From Mycobacterium sp. (GTDB lineage: Bacteria > Actinomycetota > Actinomycetes > Mycobacteriales > Mycobacteriaceae): a stretch of DNA of 64,000 bases. Under the pieces are notes generated by a model, which was not told the DNA's origin, searched no databases, and worked only from the letters and a program-made list of their open reading frames with translations. How positions within the stretch are numbered: the first letter of the stretch is position 1; each line of letters opens with the position of its first letter. The position numbers and the translations under genes were made by a program. The stretch spans positions 1-64,000 of the forward strand of contig NZ_SCRH01000030.1 of NCBI RefSeq assembly GCF_004298145.1, written 5' to 3'. Below, piece after piece: positions 1 through 9,911 of the stretch.

Positions 1-171
1 GGGTCCCACGCCCGGGGCTTCGCCGGTGCCGCGGGCGAAGACCACTTGCACGTCCGGGCATTGGGCCGAGGCGGCGGGTATGACGGAACCGGACACGGCC
101 GACGCGGCCATGCCCGATGCTGCGATCACTACTGCTGGACCGAGAGAACGAACTATTTGACGCGCAAACAT
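1..171 (-). CDS. Cutinase-family secreted esterase, N-terminal part only
   Basis: The reading frame starts at 171 and runs off the left edge, so only the first 57 residues are visible. It begins with a Sec-type signal peptide: basic start (MFARQIVRS), a hydrophobic stretch rich in Ala and Val, and a likely cleavage after Ala-Ser-Ala near residue 36. The mature start, CPDVQVVFARGTGEAPG, is the hallmark beginning of mycobacterial cutinase-like proteins (Culp family): the first disulfide Cys, then the ARGT turn. These serine hydrolases cleave ester or lipid substrates outside the cell. The catalytic GYSQG, Asp and His motifs lie beyond the window, so activity cannot be judged. It is divergent from the next gene. 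Confidence 0.8.
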   Translation of the reverse strand, partial: MFARQIVRSLGPAVVIAASGMAASAVSGSVIPAASAQCPDVQVVFARGTGEAPGVGP

Positions 172-461
172 GCCGCCATTGTGCCCAATCAACACGCCGG
201 TTAAACAGAGGAAACGCCGAAATTACTGTGTTCTCATAAAAGAACCGCCGCTGATGCGGGCGGATCGAGATCGGTTGCGCGCGGCGCTCATCCGGCGTGG
301 GTGCCCGGACTCTTCGCGTTCCGCGCCTCATCACGATTGCCACGGCCGGGCCGGAGCGCGGTCCCGGACCGCCATGTGGTCTGCTACTTGTGGTTACTAG
401 TCGGGGGGACGGGTTGAGCAACAGCCACCCCCGGCAAGCGGCTCGAGTGAATGCGGCAGCG

Positions 462-1367
462 ATGTTGAACGCGATAGCGCAGGCCCTGAAAACGGTCTTC
501 AACAAAGCGGGAGACCACGTGGCCAATCCGGCGCGGGTGTCGGATCCCGACAAGCTGCGCGCCGCCGTCTCCGGCAAGACCGCCTTGGTGACCGGCGCCT
601 CCTACGGCATCGGTGAGGCGACCGCGCGCAGCCTGGCCGCCGCCGGTGCGACCGTCCTGGCGGTCGCCCGATCCGAGGAAAGGCTCCACGACCTGGCAGC
701 GTCGATCAACGCCGGCGGCGGGCGCGCGGTCGCCTACCCGACCGACCTCACCGACGAAGCGGCGGTCAGCGGCCTGGCCAAGCAGATCACCGAGGAGCAC
801 GGCCCACTCGACATCGTGATCAGCAACGCCGGCAAGTCATTGCGCCGCTCGCTGCATGACCAGTACGACCGCCCGCACGACTTCCAGCGCACCATCGACA
901 TCAACTACCTGGGGCCCGTCCGGCTGCTGCTGGGACTGTTGCCGGCGATGCGCGACAACGGCAGCGGGCACATCGTGAACGTGTCCAGCGTCGGCGTGCG
1001 GGTGGTGCCCGGCCCGCAGTGGGGTGCGTACCAGGCGTCGAAGGGGGCTTTCGACCGCTGGCTGCGCAGCGTGGCCCCGGAACTGCACGCCGACGGCGTC
1101 GATGTCACCACGGTCTACTTCGCGCTGGTCCGCACCCGCATGATCGCGCCCACGCCCCTGCTGAGCCGGCTTCCCGGGCTGTCTCCGGACGAAGCCGCCG
1201 ACGCCGTCGCCAAAGCGGTCATCGAGCGGCCCCGCACCCTCGAACCGCCCTGGGTGCTGCCGGCCGAGTTGGCGTCGGTGCTGCTGGCCGGGCCGGCCGA
1301 CTACGGCGCCCGGCTGTGGCATCGCCGCTTCTTCAGCCCTTCCGACGAGGCCGATCATGACGAATGA
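462..1367 (+). CDS. Short-chain dehydrogenase/reductase
   Basis: A 301-residue classical SDR, NAD(P)-dependent and cytosolic. The cofactor motif TGASYGIG lies at about residues 44-51, the NAG motif (ISNAGKS) follows, and the catalytic Ser and YQASK (Tyr-x3-Lys) are present. A helical N-terminal extension of some 38 residues precedes the Rossmann fold. ATG 462 is chosen because protein-like sequence begins there; the frame stays open upstream to 297 with composition unlike protein, and GTG 447 is an alternative. The stop overlaps the start of the next gene, an acyl-CoA ligase, by 11 bases, so the two are probably co-transcribed and may act on a common fatty-acid-like substrate. The substrate is unknown. 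Confidence 0.85.
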   Translation: MLNAIAQALKTVFNKAGDHVANPARVSDPDKLRAAVSGKTALVTGASYGIGEATARSLAAAGATVLAVARSEERLHDLAASINAGGGRAVAYPTDLTDEAAVSGLAKQITEEHGPLDIVISNAGKSLRRSLHDQYDRPHDFQRTIDINYLGPVRLLLGLLPAMRDNGSGHIVNVSSVGVRVVPGPQWGAYQASKGAFDRWLRSVAPELHADGVDVTTVYFALVRTRMIAPTPLLSRLPGLSPDEAADAVAKAVIERPRTLEPPWVLPAELASVLLAGPADYGARLWHRRFFSPSDEADHDE

Positions 1368-2943
1368 CCGCGTGGTCACCACCGCCGCCCGCGCGCTGCT
1401 GCACTCGGGCCTGCTCAGTCCGCCCTCGCCGCTTTCGGTTGTGCGGCTTCTTCGGGAGGCGCGCCGGGGTGGCACGAATCCCTACACGCTGCTGGCGGTC
1501 ACGGCGGCCCGTTGGCCGAACCGGACGGCGATCGTCGACGACGACGGCGCTTTGAGCTATCGCCGGCTGCAACGAGAAACCGAATCGCTGGCGTGGCGGT
1601 TGTCGGGCGATGGAGTTGGCCCCGGCCAGGCGGTCGGGGTCATGTGCCGCAACGGACGCGGTTTCGTCGCGGGTGTTTTCGCCGCCGCGCTGCTCGGCGC
1701 CGACGTCGTCCCGATCAGCACGGAGTTCCGCAGCGATGCGCTGTCGTCCGTCGTGCAAGCCCACCACATCTCAACGATGGTCGCCGACGACGAATTCGCC
1801 GAGCGAGTCCGGGCGGCCGACGAAACGGTCCGCACCGTGGACCCGGCGACGGTGACCGCCGACGAGGGCGCCCGGCGACCGCGCGTGGCCGCACCCGGCC
1901 GGATCGTGCTGCTGACTTCGGGCACCACCGGCAAACCCAAAGGGGTGCCGCGCGCACCGGAGATGCGGTCCGCGGTGGGCGTCTGGGTGACGATCCTCGA
2001 CCGCACCCGGTTGCATACCGGGTCACGAATCTCGGTGGCAATGCCGATGTTTCACGGGTTGGGGCTGGGCATGCTGATGCTGACGGTCGCCCTCGGCGGC
2101 ACGGTGCTCACGCATCGTCAGTTCGACGCCGAAGCCGCGCTCGCCCAGGCGTCGCTGCACCGCGCCGACGCCTTCACCGCGGTGCCGGTCGTGCTCGCGC
2201 GCATCCTCGAACTGCCCGAGCGGGTGCGGGCGCGAAACCCGCTGCCGTACCTGAGGGTGGTGATGTCCAGCGGGGACCGCCTCGACCCCACGCTGGGGCA
2301 GCGGTTCATGGACACCTACGGCGACATCCTCTACAACGGCTACGGTTCCACCGAGGTCGGCATCGGTTCCCTGGCGACGCCGGCGGACCTGCGTGAGGCT
2401 CCCGAAACCGTCGGAAAGCCGGTCGCGGGGTGCCCGGTGCGGATCCTCAACAAGGGCAACCGACCGGTGGGGCCGCGGGTGACCGGGCGCATCTTCGTCG
2501 GCGGCGACCTGGCCGGGAGGGGCTACACCGGTGGCTCCCCCGGCGAAGAAGCGAAGGCCGTCATTGACGGCATGCGCGGTATGACCAGCACCGGCGACAT
2601 GGGCTATCTCGACAACGCGGGCCGGCTCTTCATCGTCGGCCGCGAAGACGACATGATCATCTCCGGCGGCGAGAACGTCTATCCGCGGGCGGTCGAAAAC
2701 GCGCTCGCCCAGCACCCCGCCATCGCCGACAACGTGGTCATCGGCGTACCCGACGAACGGTTCGGTCAGCGGTTGGCGGCGTTCGTGGTGGCGCAGCCGG
2801 GCAGCGACATCGACGTGCCGGAGCTCCGGGAGTACTTGAGGGGTCGAGTCTCGCGCTTCGAACAGCCCCGCGACATCAACGTCGTGGACAGCATCCCGCG
2901 CAATCCCACCGGCAAGGTGCTGCGCAAGGACTTGTCCGGCTGA
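1357..2943 (+). CDS. Fatty-acyl-CoA synthetase (FadD-type, AMP-forming)
   Basis: A 528-residue ANL-superfamily enzyme that would adenylate a carboxylic acid and transfer it to CoA. The ATP-binding signature LLTSGTTGKPKG lies at residues 185-196. YGSTEVG (A5 motif), STGDMGYL (A7), GREDDMIISGGENVYP (A8 hinge) and the C-terminal catalytic lysine motif PTGKVLRKDL all follow in order, so the enzyme looks complete. It begins inside the end of the SDR gene, which suggests translational coupling. It is convergent with ctpI across a gap of 48 bases. Mycobacteria have dozens of FadD paralogues and I cannot assign a number. Confidence 0.88.
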   Translation: MTNDRVVTTAARALLHSGLLSPPSPLSVVRLLREARRGGTNPYTLLAVTAARWPNRTAIVDDDGALSYRRLQRETESLAWRLSGDGVGPGQAVGVMCRNGRGFVAGVFAAALLGADVVPISTEFRSDALSSVVQAHHISTMVADDEFAERVRAADETVRTVDPATVTADEGARRPRVAAPGRIVLLTSGTTGKPKGVPRAPEMRSAVGVWVTILDRTRLHTGSRISVAMPMFHGLGLGMLMLTVALGGTVLTHRQFDAEAALAQASLHRADAFTAVPVVLARILELPERVRARNPLPYLRVVMSSGDRLDPTLGQRFMDTYGDILYNGYGSTEVGIGSLATPADLREAPETVGKPVAGCPVRILNKGNRPVGPRVTGRIFVGGDLAGRGYTGGSPGEEAKAVIDGMRGMTSTGDMGYLDNAGRLFIVGREDDMIISGGENVYPRAVENALAQHPAIADNVVIGVPDERFGQRLAAFVVAQPGSDIDVPELREYLRGRVSRFEQPRDINVVDSIPRNPTGKVLRKDLSG

Positions 2944-2991
2944 ACACGATCGTCCGGCTCCTTATTCGCGCCGCTCCACGGTGCGCGCCGT

Positions 2992-5900
2992 TCACTCCTC
3001 GGCTGGCTCGAGGGCGGCGACCTGCTTGGCCAGCCAGTTGGGCGCCAGCGCGGAGATCGCGGTGGCACCCGCGGTGGAACCCAACACACCCGACCAGGCG
3101 ACCGGTCCCAGTGGCGTGCAGCCGAAGAACTGGCTGAGCACCGGGGTCTGCACGATGCCGACCAGCACGCCGGCGCTGCCCAGGGCGGTCGCCACGACCA
3201 GCGGGCTGTGCCGGCGGGTCAGCAGCGTCTGCGCCAGCTGCGTCGTGACGAGCGCGGTCAAACCCATTGTTGCCGTGCGGCGTTCGGTGCCCGGCGTCCA
3301 GCGGCCGATGGCCCACGCGGCCGTCGCCCCGGCCGCGGTCACGGCGCCGCGGGTGACGATCTGACGCATCAGCGGGGCGTCGAGGGAGGGTGTGGGACCG
3401 GTCAGCACCGCACGCTGGTGCTGCCGGCGCGCCTCTTCGGCCTCTTCGGCGGATCGGTACTCGGCCTCGTCGGGTTCGACGTATTGCGACGTGACCGCGA
3501 CCGCAAGCGCGGGGAACATGTCGGTGAGCAGGTTGACCAACAGCAGCTGACGGGTACCGACCGGCGCGCGGCCGGCGCCGAAGGCGGTACCGATGATGGT
3601 GAACAGCACTTCGCCCACGTTGCCGCCGACGAGAATGGTGACGGCGTCCCGGACGCCGGCCCACATGCTGCGGCCCTCGACCAGCGCGTCGAGCAGCACG
3701 CCCAGATCCTCGTCGGTCAACACGATGTCCGCGGCACCGCGCGCGGCCGACGAACCGCGCCCACTCACCCCGATCCCCACGTCGGCCATCCGGATGGCGG
3801 CGGCGTCGTTGGCGCCGTCGCCGACCATGGCGGTCACTCGCCCGCAGCGCTGCAGGGCGGCCACGATCTGCACCTTCTGCTCGGGGCTGACGCGCGCGAA
3901 CACCTGAACATCGGCGACCATCTTGGCGCACGCGTCCTCGTCGAGGCCGGCGAGTTCGGCGCCGGTGATCACCCGCGCGTCCGCGGGCAGGCCCAGCTGC
4001 CGGGCGATCGCCCGTGCGGTGATGGGGTGGTCGCCGGTGATCAGCACGACGTGGCGGTCGGCGTCCGCCAGCGCTTCGATCAGCGGGCGCGCCGATGCCC
4101 GGGCGGTGTCCGCCAACCCGACGTAGCCGAGCAGTTCGAGGTTCTGCGCCGCGGCATCCACGGCGTCGGCGTCGGTGTCCTCGTCGTCGGTCTCGTGTTT
4201 CCAACCGCGCTGCGCCACCGCGAGCACTCGCAAGCCCTGTTCGGCAAGACCGCGGACAACCGTCTCCGCCCGCTCCTGGTCGGCCTCCGGCTCGGCGAAC
4301 CGGCAGCGCGGCAGGATGACCTCGGGAGCCCCCTTGAGGATCAGCACCGGTGTGTCCGAGGGGTGCCCATTGGCAATGCCGCCGTGGCCCGAAGCACCGA
4401 TCGCGGCGGCGAAGCCGCGGCTGGACTCGAAGGGCACCTCCGCGAGCATCGTCCAATCCGAATCGCCGTGGCCGTTCAGCGAATTCGCCGCGGTGAGGAT
4501 CGCCTCGTCGGTCGCGTGGGCGTGCCCCTGGCCGTCCTGCGGCTGAGCGGACGCCCGCGCGGCGGCCTGCAACAGCCCCGCCGACTGCGGATCGGTCAGT
4601 TCGGGAAACGGGTCGTGCGGGTTGGCCCCGACCGGCACGGCGCACACCACGCGCAGCCGGTTTTCGGTGAGCGTGCCGGTCTTGTCGAAACAGACGGTGT
4701 CGACGCGGCCCAACGCTTCGATGGTGCGCGGCGCACGAACCAGCGCGCCGCGGGCCGTCAGCCGCTGGGCCGCCGAGAGCTGGGAGAGGGTGGCCACCAG
4801 GGGCAGCCCCTCCGGCACCGCGGCCACCGCGATCGCGACGCCGTCGGCCACCGCCTGACGCAGCGGCGTGTGGCGCAACAACGCCAACGTCGACACGGCG
4901 GCACCGCCGGCCAGCGTCAGCGGCAGCACCTTGCTGGTGAGTTCCCGCAGCCGGGCTTGCACCCCGGCCGCCGTTTCGACGCCGGCGACCGCCGAGATCG
5001 CGCGATGCGCGGCGGTCCCGACCCCGGTGGCCACGACGATCGCCCGGGCGTGGCCGGCGACGATGGTGCTGCCCTCGAAGAGCATGCTGGCGCGGTCGGG
5101 GTCGTTGACGGCGACGGCATCCACCTGCTTGTCCACGGGAAGCGACTCGCCGGTGAGCAGGGACTCGTCGACCTCGAGGTCTTCGGCCACCAGCAGGCGG
5201 GCATCGGCCGGCACCACTTCGGGTGCGGCCAGGTCGATGACGTCGCCGGGCCGCAGCGATTTCGCCGACACCGTCGCCGTCCGCGTGGCGTGCTGGGCGG
5301 CATCGAGCCGTCGCCGCGTCGTAGCGACCGCCGGGACGACCACCCGGCGCACCATCTGGTCCTGCTCCGCGAACAGTTCGGCGGCCGCGGACTCGGCCCG
5401 GAGTCGTTGCGCCCCACCGGTTATCGCGTTGACGGTCATGACGCCCGCGACCAGGAGCGCGTCGATATTGCTGCCGACGATGGCCGAGGCCGCCGCCCCG
5501 ACGGCCAGGATGGGAGTCAGCGGATCGGCGAGTTCGGTCCGGGTGGCCGACGCCAGCCGGGCCGCGTTATGCAAGGGCTTGCGCAGGGGCGCCAGCCCCG
5601 GGCTGTAGGACAGATCGTCGAGACGACGGCGCCACGAGGGTTCGGTCTCGACGGCCAGCGGGCGCGCCCCACCCGCCAGCCGCGAATAGACGATCTCGGG
5701 ATCCAGCGCGTGCCAGGCGGTCAGCGGCTGCGGGGTCGGGTCGGGCAGCCGGAGCACCCGGGTGGCCGAGAAGGTTCCGGCCACCAACGCCGTGGCCGCG
5801 GCGGCGTTGACCGGGTTGAGCCAGCGCCGAAAGCTCACCGGGTTGGTGGTTGTTTCTTGCTCACCGGTGACCAGCAGCAGCCCGGCCAGCGTCGTGCCGC

Positions 5901-7833
5901 CCTGGGCGAGGTGCACCGCCGATTCGCTCGCCGAGCGGGCCACCGGGATAGCCGACAGGATCCGCACCGCGTCGGCCAGGTCGGTGCCGGTGATGATGTC
6001 CGCGGTCCATGCCGTGGCGGCACGCGGATCATCAAGTGCCACACCGATATCGGCGATCGCAAGCGCGGCCAGGGTGTCGGTCGATGCGAAGTCGCGGTGC
6101 AGCGCGGTGATCAGCAGCACCGGTCCGCGATCGGCCCGCAGCTCACGGACCACGTTCAGCAGCGGCGTGCCGGGCGGGTGCGTCGCGCCGACGCTGGCGG
6201 TGAGGTCCTCGGTGCCGGCGACGTGGCGTAGCACCACTCGCGCACCCGTGCGGTGCGCGGTCTGAAAGAGCGGAATCGCGTAGGGGTCGACCTCCCAGCC
6301 CATGTCGACGCTGCCGACGCGTTCGCCGTCGACCATCAGGTCGGCGCTCTCCAGGCCCTGCGCGGGTGTAGCCGAAGATCCTTGGGAAGCAACCCATTTC
6401 AGCCAGGCGCCGGTCGCCGGCAACTCGTCCGGGTCGGGTTCGGGCGCCTCTTCGCCGTGCAGCAGCGCGTCGGCGACCTCATAGACCCGGTCATCGTCCC
6501 AGCCGGGCGCATCGCCGCGGACACGCAAGACGGCGCGGTGATCGCCGCGCAGCGCGGCGCCGTCGATGACGACCACCTTCACCCGATCCAGGCGGCGCAG
6601 TGCGCCCGGGTCGAGAACCAGTTGCCCGGAATTGGCGAGCCCGCGACCCAAAACCGCCGCGAACGCCTGACGGCCCATGTGCGCGGCCCGCGGCACGCCG
6701 GCCTCGATGGCCCCGGCCGCATCTTCGGTGCCGCCACCGGCCACCAGCGCACTCACCGCGGCGATCAACGAGCCGTTGGCCGCCGAATCGACATAGCTTT
6801 CCACCGGCCCGGCCATCGAGCCTTTCGCCTTGTCCATCGCGGCGTCGATCGTTCCGCCGACCACGACGTGCGACACCTCACCCGCCGACGCGGCCGCCCA
6901 GCTGTGCCGGGGCACCCCCGACTTGGCCGACGAGATCACCGGGACCACCGGGGCTTGTGGCCGGTCGGGGGTTGCCAGGTGGGGCTCTCGGTCGCGCCAC
7001 ACGCGGCGCTGCGCCGTCGCCTCGGAGACCTGCAGGGTGCGCTGCGTCAGATCGAGCATCGGCGTGCCGATCGATTGGGTCAGGCCGTGGGCGGCCGCCG
7101 TAATCGCGGCGAGCGTGAGGTCGGTGCCCACCCGGCCCAACCGCGCCTCGAGGATCGAGACCATGCGCGGTTGATGATTGATGAGCGCGGCCGCCGCTCG
7201 GGTGGTTTGCGGGGCCGCGGGCAGCCGGGTCACCCATCCGGTGACCGCGGCGCCCATCGCGACCAGATCCATTGCCGCCGCGGTGAGGGGCACCAGAATC
7301 GCCAGGGGGTTGCCCGGGTCGGCGAATGGCGCGGAAAGCGGCGCCGACTCCGACCTCGACCAGGTGATGTCGGCGGCGATGGACGTCACCGTTGACCGCA
7401 CCTCGTCCAAGACGGCGTCGTGGTCCGCGTCGTCGGAGAGTTCGACCACCAACCGGCCCAACGAACCCTCGACGTGGGCCTTGGCCACGCCCGGGATTCT
7501 GCGCACCGGCTCCTCGACGGCGGGCGCGTACTCGTGCCAGCGGGGGAACGGCAGCAACGGGTCCAGGTCCAGATGCACGCGTTGCCCGCTGTGCCAGCGC
7601 ACCGGCGGCGTGATGGGGGCGGCGGCGCCGTCGGTGGAATTGTCCAACCCGATTGCTCGCCCGGTCGTTTGAGCCACCGAATGAATGACCGGGCCCGCCA
7701 GCTCGGCGACCGGGCCGGCCAACGTCTGCAGTGCACCGGCGGCCCCCGCCGCAGTCGATACGCCGGCCCGCACCACCTGCGCGGCTCCGCCGGCCACACC
7801 AGCGACGACGCTGGAAACGCCGGGAATCTTCAC
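2992..7833 (-). CDS. ctpI: Cation-transporting P-type ATPase CtpI
   Basis: A very large P-type ATPase of 1613 residues; as I recall, M. tuberculosis CtpI is about 1630. The N-terminal half is a long extension rich in Ala, Gly and Val of unknown role. The C-terminal half is a full P2-like ATPase: actuator loop LLTGESLP near residue 895, membrane motif VPEGLP in the ion-binding helix, phosphorylation site DKTGTLT with Asp1050, and hinge GDGANDAAAIRMADVGIG near residue 1335. PEGLP rather than CPC argues for a Ca/Mg/Mn-type substrate instead of copper, but the ion is not established. It is monocistronic by position, with a 169-base gap on its promoter side. A 1007-codon open frame on the opposite strand is an artefact of GC-rich codon bias. 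Confidence 0.95.
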   Translation of the reverse strand: MKIPGVSSVVAGVAGGAAQVVRAGVSTAAGAAGALQTLAGPVAELAGPVIHSVAQTTGRAIGLDNSTDGAAAPITPPVRWHSGQRVHLDLDPLLPFPRWHEYAPAVEEPVRRIPGVAKAHVEGSLGRLVVELSDDADHDAVLDEVRSTVTSIAADITWSRSESAPLSAPFADPGNPLAILVPLTAAAMDLVAMGAAVTGWVTRLPAAPQTTRAAAALINHQPRMVSILEARLGRVGTDLTLAAITAAAHGLTQSIGTPMLDLTQRTLQVSEATAQRRVWRDREPHLATPDRPQAPVVPVISSAKSGVPRHSWAAASAGEVSHVVVGGTIDAAMDKAKGSMAGPVESYVDSAANGSLIAAVSALVAGGGTEDAAGAIEAGVPRAAHMGRQAFAAVLGRGLANSGQLVLDPGALRRLDRVKVVVIDGAALRGDHRAVLRVRGDAPGWDDDRVYEVADALLHGEEAPEPDPDELPATGAWLKWVASQGSSATPAQGLESADLMVDGERVGSVDMGWEVDPYAIPLFQTAHRTGARVVLRHVAGTEDLTASVGATHPPGTPLLNVVRELRADRGPVLLITALHRDFASTDTLAALAIADIGVALDDPRAATAWTADIITGTDLADAVRILSAIPVARSASESAVHLAQGGTTLAGLLLVTGEQETTTNPVSFRRWLNPVNAAAATALVAGTFSATRVLRLPDPTPQPLTAWHALDPEIVYSRLAGGARPLAVETEPSWRRRLDDLSYSPGLAPLRKPLHNAARLASATRTELADPLTPILAVGAAASAIVGSNIDALLVAGVMTVNAITGGAQRLRAESAAAELFAEQDQMVRRVVVPAVATTRRRLDAAQHATRTATVSAKSLRPGDVIDLAAPEVVPADARLLVAEDLEVDESLLTGESLPVDKQVDAVAVNDPDRASMLFEGSTIVAGHARAIVVATGVGTAAHRAISAVAGVETAAGVQARLRELTSKVLPLTLAGGAAVSTLALLRHTPLRQAVADGVAIAVAAVPEGLPLVATLSQLSAAQRLTARGALVRAPRTIEALGRVDTVCFDKTGTLTENRLRVVCAVPVGANPHDPFPELTDPQSAGLLQAAARASAQPQDGQGHAHATDEAILTAANSLNGHGDSDWTMLAEVPFESSRGFAAAIGASGHGGIANGHPSDTPVLILKGAPEVILPRCRFAEPEADQERAETVVRGLAEQGLRVLAVAQRGWKHETDDEDTDADAVDAAAQNLELLGYVGLADTARASARPLIEALADADRHVVLITGDHPITARAIARQLGLPADARVITGAELAGLDEDACAKMVADVQVFARVSPEQKVQIVAALQRCGRVTAMVGDGANDAAAIRMADVGIGVSGRGSSAARGAADIVLTDEDLGVLLDALVEGRSMWAGVRDAVTILVGGNVGEVLFTIIGTAFGAGRAPVGTRQLLLVNLLTDMFPALAVAVTSQYVEPDEAEYRSAEEAEEARRQHQRAVLTGPTPSLDAPLMRQIVTRGAVTAAGATAAWAIGRWTPGTERRTATMGLTALVTTQLAQTLLTRRHSPLVVATALGSAGVLVGIVQTPVLSQFFGCTPLGPVAWSGVLGSTAGATAISALAPNWLAKQVAALEPAEE

Positions 7834-8002
7834 TCGTCACCCTTCAATTACGTCTCCCGCGCCTAATGATCCTGGCGTGTGAAGGACCTGTCCACACGTG
7901 GGCGGGAAGGTAACCCCTGCGACGACACCCCTGACGATGCCGGACGATGCAGGTCGGGCTTCCCGAGACAGCAGGGCTGCGATCACGTCCCTGGCAGAAA
8001 CA

Positions 8003-8959
8003 TTACCGGCTCGAGGGCAAACTAAACGCGCTGAACAGGCCGGGGTCGAGAAAGACGGTGATGCCGGCGATCCCGACGGCACCCGTGGTCAACACGTGGA
8101 TCGAATGGGCCCGCATCACCCGGTCGGCGGCGCGGCGGTACTCGGCGACGGCGGGTTGCGCGTTCGCGGCGGTCGGGATCATCACGACATCGCCGGGCTG
8201 GGCCAGGGCACGCGCGGCGAGGAACTGCAGCACCGTCTCCCGCCCGCTGAACCATACTGGCAGAGGCGGCATTTCGAGTTTGACGTCCTCCTGCAGCAGC
8301 GCGGTCAGCGCCGCCATGTCCGCGTTTTCGAATGCCGCGCAATACCGGTCGAGCAGTTCGCGCCGCCGGGCGTCGCCGGGCTCGCTCATGCGTTCCTCGG
8401 TTACCGACAGCTCGGCCAGGTGGGCCCGCGCGCGCTGCAGCGAGCTGTTGACCGCGGCGGGCGTGGTCTCCAGGAGTTCGGCAACCTCGGCGGCGCTGAA
8501 TCGCACGACGTCGCGCAGAATCAACACCGCGCGCTGGCGCGCCGGAAGCTCCTGAAGGGCCGTCATCACGGCCAGCCGCACGCTCTGCTTCGCGGTGAAG
8601 TCCTCTTCGGGGCTGTTGAACATCATGGCGTCCGGGATGGGCTCGAGCCACGCGTGCGCACCGGCCTTCGCCTCGAGATCGGCATCCGGGTCGATCGAGC
8701 CATCACCCACTCCGGCCGGCAGCACGCGGCGGGCGCGGCTCTCCAGCGCGCGCAGGCAGGCGGTCGTCGCGATGCGGTACAGCCAGGTCTTCAACGCCGC
8801 GCGTTCCTCGAACGCCGCATAACCGCGCCAGCCCCGGAGATACGTCTCCTGGACGAGGTCTTCGGCGTCGTGCACCGAACCCAACATGCGGTAGCAATGC
8901 GCGATGAGCTCGGCCCGAAATGGCGCCGCCCGCTCGACGAACTCCTCCTGCGCCGGCAC
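8003..8959 (-). CDS. ECF RNA polymerase sigma factor, SigG-like, with SnoaL-type C-terminal domain
   Basis: A 318-residue extracytoplasmic-function sigma factor. Region 2 (RAELIAHCYRMLGS, DAEDLVQETYLRGW) and region 4 (LPARQRAVLILRDVVRFSAAEVAELL) are clear. About 120 further residues form a SnoaL/NTF2-like domain (AFENADMAALTALLQEDVKLEMPP). This architecture matches mycobacterial SigG and SigJ, where the extra domain modulates activity in place of a separate anti-sigma factor. The open frame extends far upstream, but that part lies antisense to the next gene. Tandem GTG codons at 8962 and 8959 follow a purine-rich GAGAGGAGAGG box; 8959 has the better spacing. It is divergent from an SDR and a DUF899 gene, probable regulon members. 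It may be a SigG paralogue rather than SigG itself. Confidence 0.88.
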   Translation of the reverse strand: MPAQEEFVERAAPFRAELIAHCYRMLGSVHDAEDLVQETYLRGWRGYAAFEERAALKTWLYRIATTACLRALESRARRVLPAGVGDGSIDPDADLEAKAGAHAWLEPIPDAMMFNSPEEDFTAKQSVRLAVMTALQELPARQRAVLILRDVVRFSAAEVAELLETTPAAVNSSLQRARAHLAELSVTEERMSEPGDARRRELLDRYCAAFENADMAALTALLQEDVKLEMPPLPVWFSGRETVLQFLAARALAQPGDVVMIPTAANAQPAVAEYRRAADRVMRAHSIHVLTTGAVGIAGITVFLDPGLFSAFSLPSSR

Positions 8960-9018
8960 CACCCTCTCCTCTCGGCCGCGAGGCAAACCTACCCCCGTAG
9001 AGACATCCGACCGCCGAA

Positions 9019-9043
9019 ATTCATCGGTCCTCCCGCGATGAAT
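9019..9043. promoter_or_regulatory. Inverted repeat between sigma factor and SDR genes
   Basis: Perfect 8-base arms ATTCATCG and CGATGAAT are separated by 9 bases. The repeat sits in the 157-base divergent region, about 75 bases upstream of the SDR start and 60 bases upstream of the sigma factor start. It could be an operator for a regulator of either gene. No protein is known to bind it; the assignment rests on symmetry and location only. Confidence 0.35.
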
Positions 9044-9116
9044 CCGGGTGCCGCGCCGTATCTGAATTAGTGAAGCCGCGGCACGGCCGTGGTCCACGTG
9101 AGGAAGCGAGCACGAA

Positions 9117-9884
9117 ATGAACCAGATCCCAACCCCCACCACCGACGGGCTCGTCGGCACCACCGCGATCGTGACGGGAGCCGGCCGCGGATTCGGCCGC
9201 GCCATCGCCACCGCATTGTCGACGGCGGGCGCCGAGGTCGTCGGTGTCGCGCGCACCCGATCACAACTCGACGAGGTGCGCGCCCAGCTGGGTGACACCT
9301 TCACCCCGGAGGTGGCCGACGCCGCCGATCCATTGACCGCCGGCCGGCTCATCGACCGGTACCGGCCGCGGACACTGGTGCTGTGTGCCGGGGCGACACC
9401 GCGGATGGCGCCGCTCCAGGATCAGAGCTGGGAGACGTTCAGTGACAACTGGAATTCCGACGTGGCGCAGGCGTTTCACTGGGTCCGCCACACGCTGCGG
9501 CATCCGCTGGCGCCGGGCAGCTCGGTGATCGTGATGTCCAGCGGCGCCGCCCTGGCCGGATCACCGCTGTCCGGCGGTTATGCGGGTGCGAAGGCGACCG
9601 TCAGGTTCGTCGCCGGCTATGCCGCCATCGAATCGCAACGCGCCGGGCTGGGAATCGGTTTCACCGCCGTGCTGCCGCGGTTGACGCCGGCCACCGCCCT
9701 GGGCGCGGTCGCCGTCGCGGCCTACGCCGGGCGCCAGGGTGTCGATGTCGACACCTTCTTAGAGACCGCCGGACCCGCGCTCACCGCCGAACAGGTGGGC
9801 AAGGCTGTGCTCGAGCTCGCCACCGCCGGCCCGGACCACGATGCCTACCTGCTCACCTCCGCCGGCCTCTCGCCGCTGACCTGA
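9117..9884 (+). CDS. Short-chain dehydrogenase/reductase
   Basis: A 255-residue SDR with cofactor motif TGAGRGFG near residues 20-27. The NAG motif is altered to CAGATPR, and GGYAGAK supplies the catalytic Tyr and Lys. A purine-rich site (GAGGAAG) precedes ATG 9117 at good spacing. The gene is divergent from the SigG-like sigma factor and is followed after 27 bases by a DUF899 gene, so the pair is likely an operon. ECF sigma factors with a SnoaL domain are commonly found next to oxidoreductases and epimerases, so it is a plausible target of its neighbour. The substrate is unknown. Confidence 0.85.
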   Translation: MNQIPTPTTDGLVGTTAIVTGAGRGFGRAIATALSTAGAEVVGVARTRSQLDEVRAQLGDTFTPEVADAADPLTAGRLIDRYRPRTLVLCAGATPRMAPLQDQSWETFSDNWNSDVAQAFHWVRHTLRHPLAPGSSVIVMSSGAALAGSPLSGGYAGAKATVRFVAGYAAIESQRAGLGIGFTAVLPRLTPATALGAVAVAAYAGRQGVDVDTFLETAGPALTAEQVGKAVLELATAGPDHDAYLLTSAGLSPLT

Positions 9885-9911
9885 AACACCGAGATCGAAA
9901 GGCGCACAGCG

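Noticed and set aside
2876..4645. A 589-codon minus-strand frame
   Set aside because: It is an alternative frame of ctpI with extreme Arg/Gly/Ala content.
3208..6231. A 1007-codon open frame on the plus strand
   Set aside because: It is antisense to ctpI, full of Arg, Gly and His runs, and has no domain; it arises from GC-rich third positions of the real gene.
8960..9352. An N-terminal extension of the sigma factor to 449 residues
   Set aside because: The extra part lies antisense to the start of the SDR gene and is unlike sigma-factor sequence; a GTG with a good ribosome-binding site lies at 8959.
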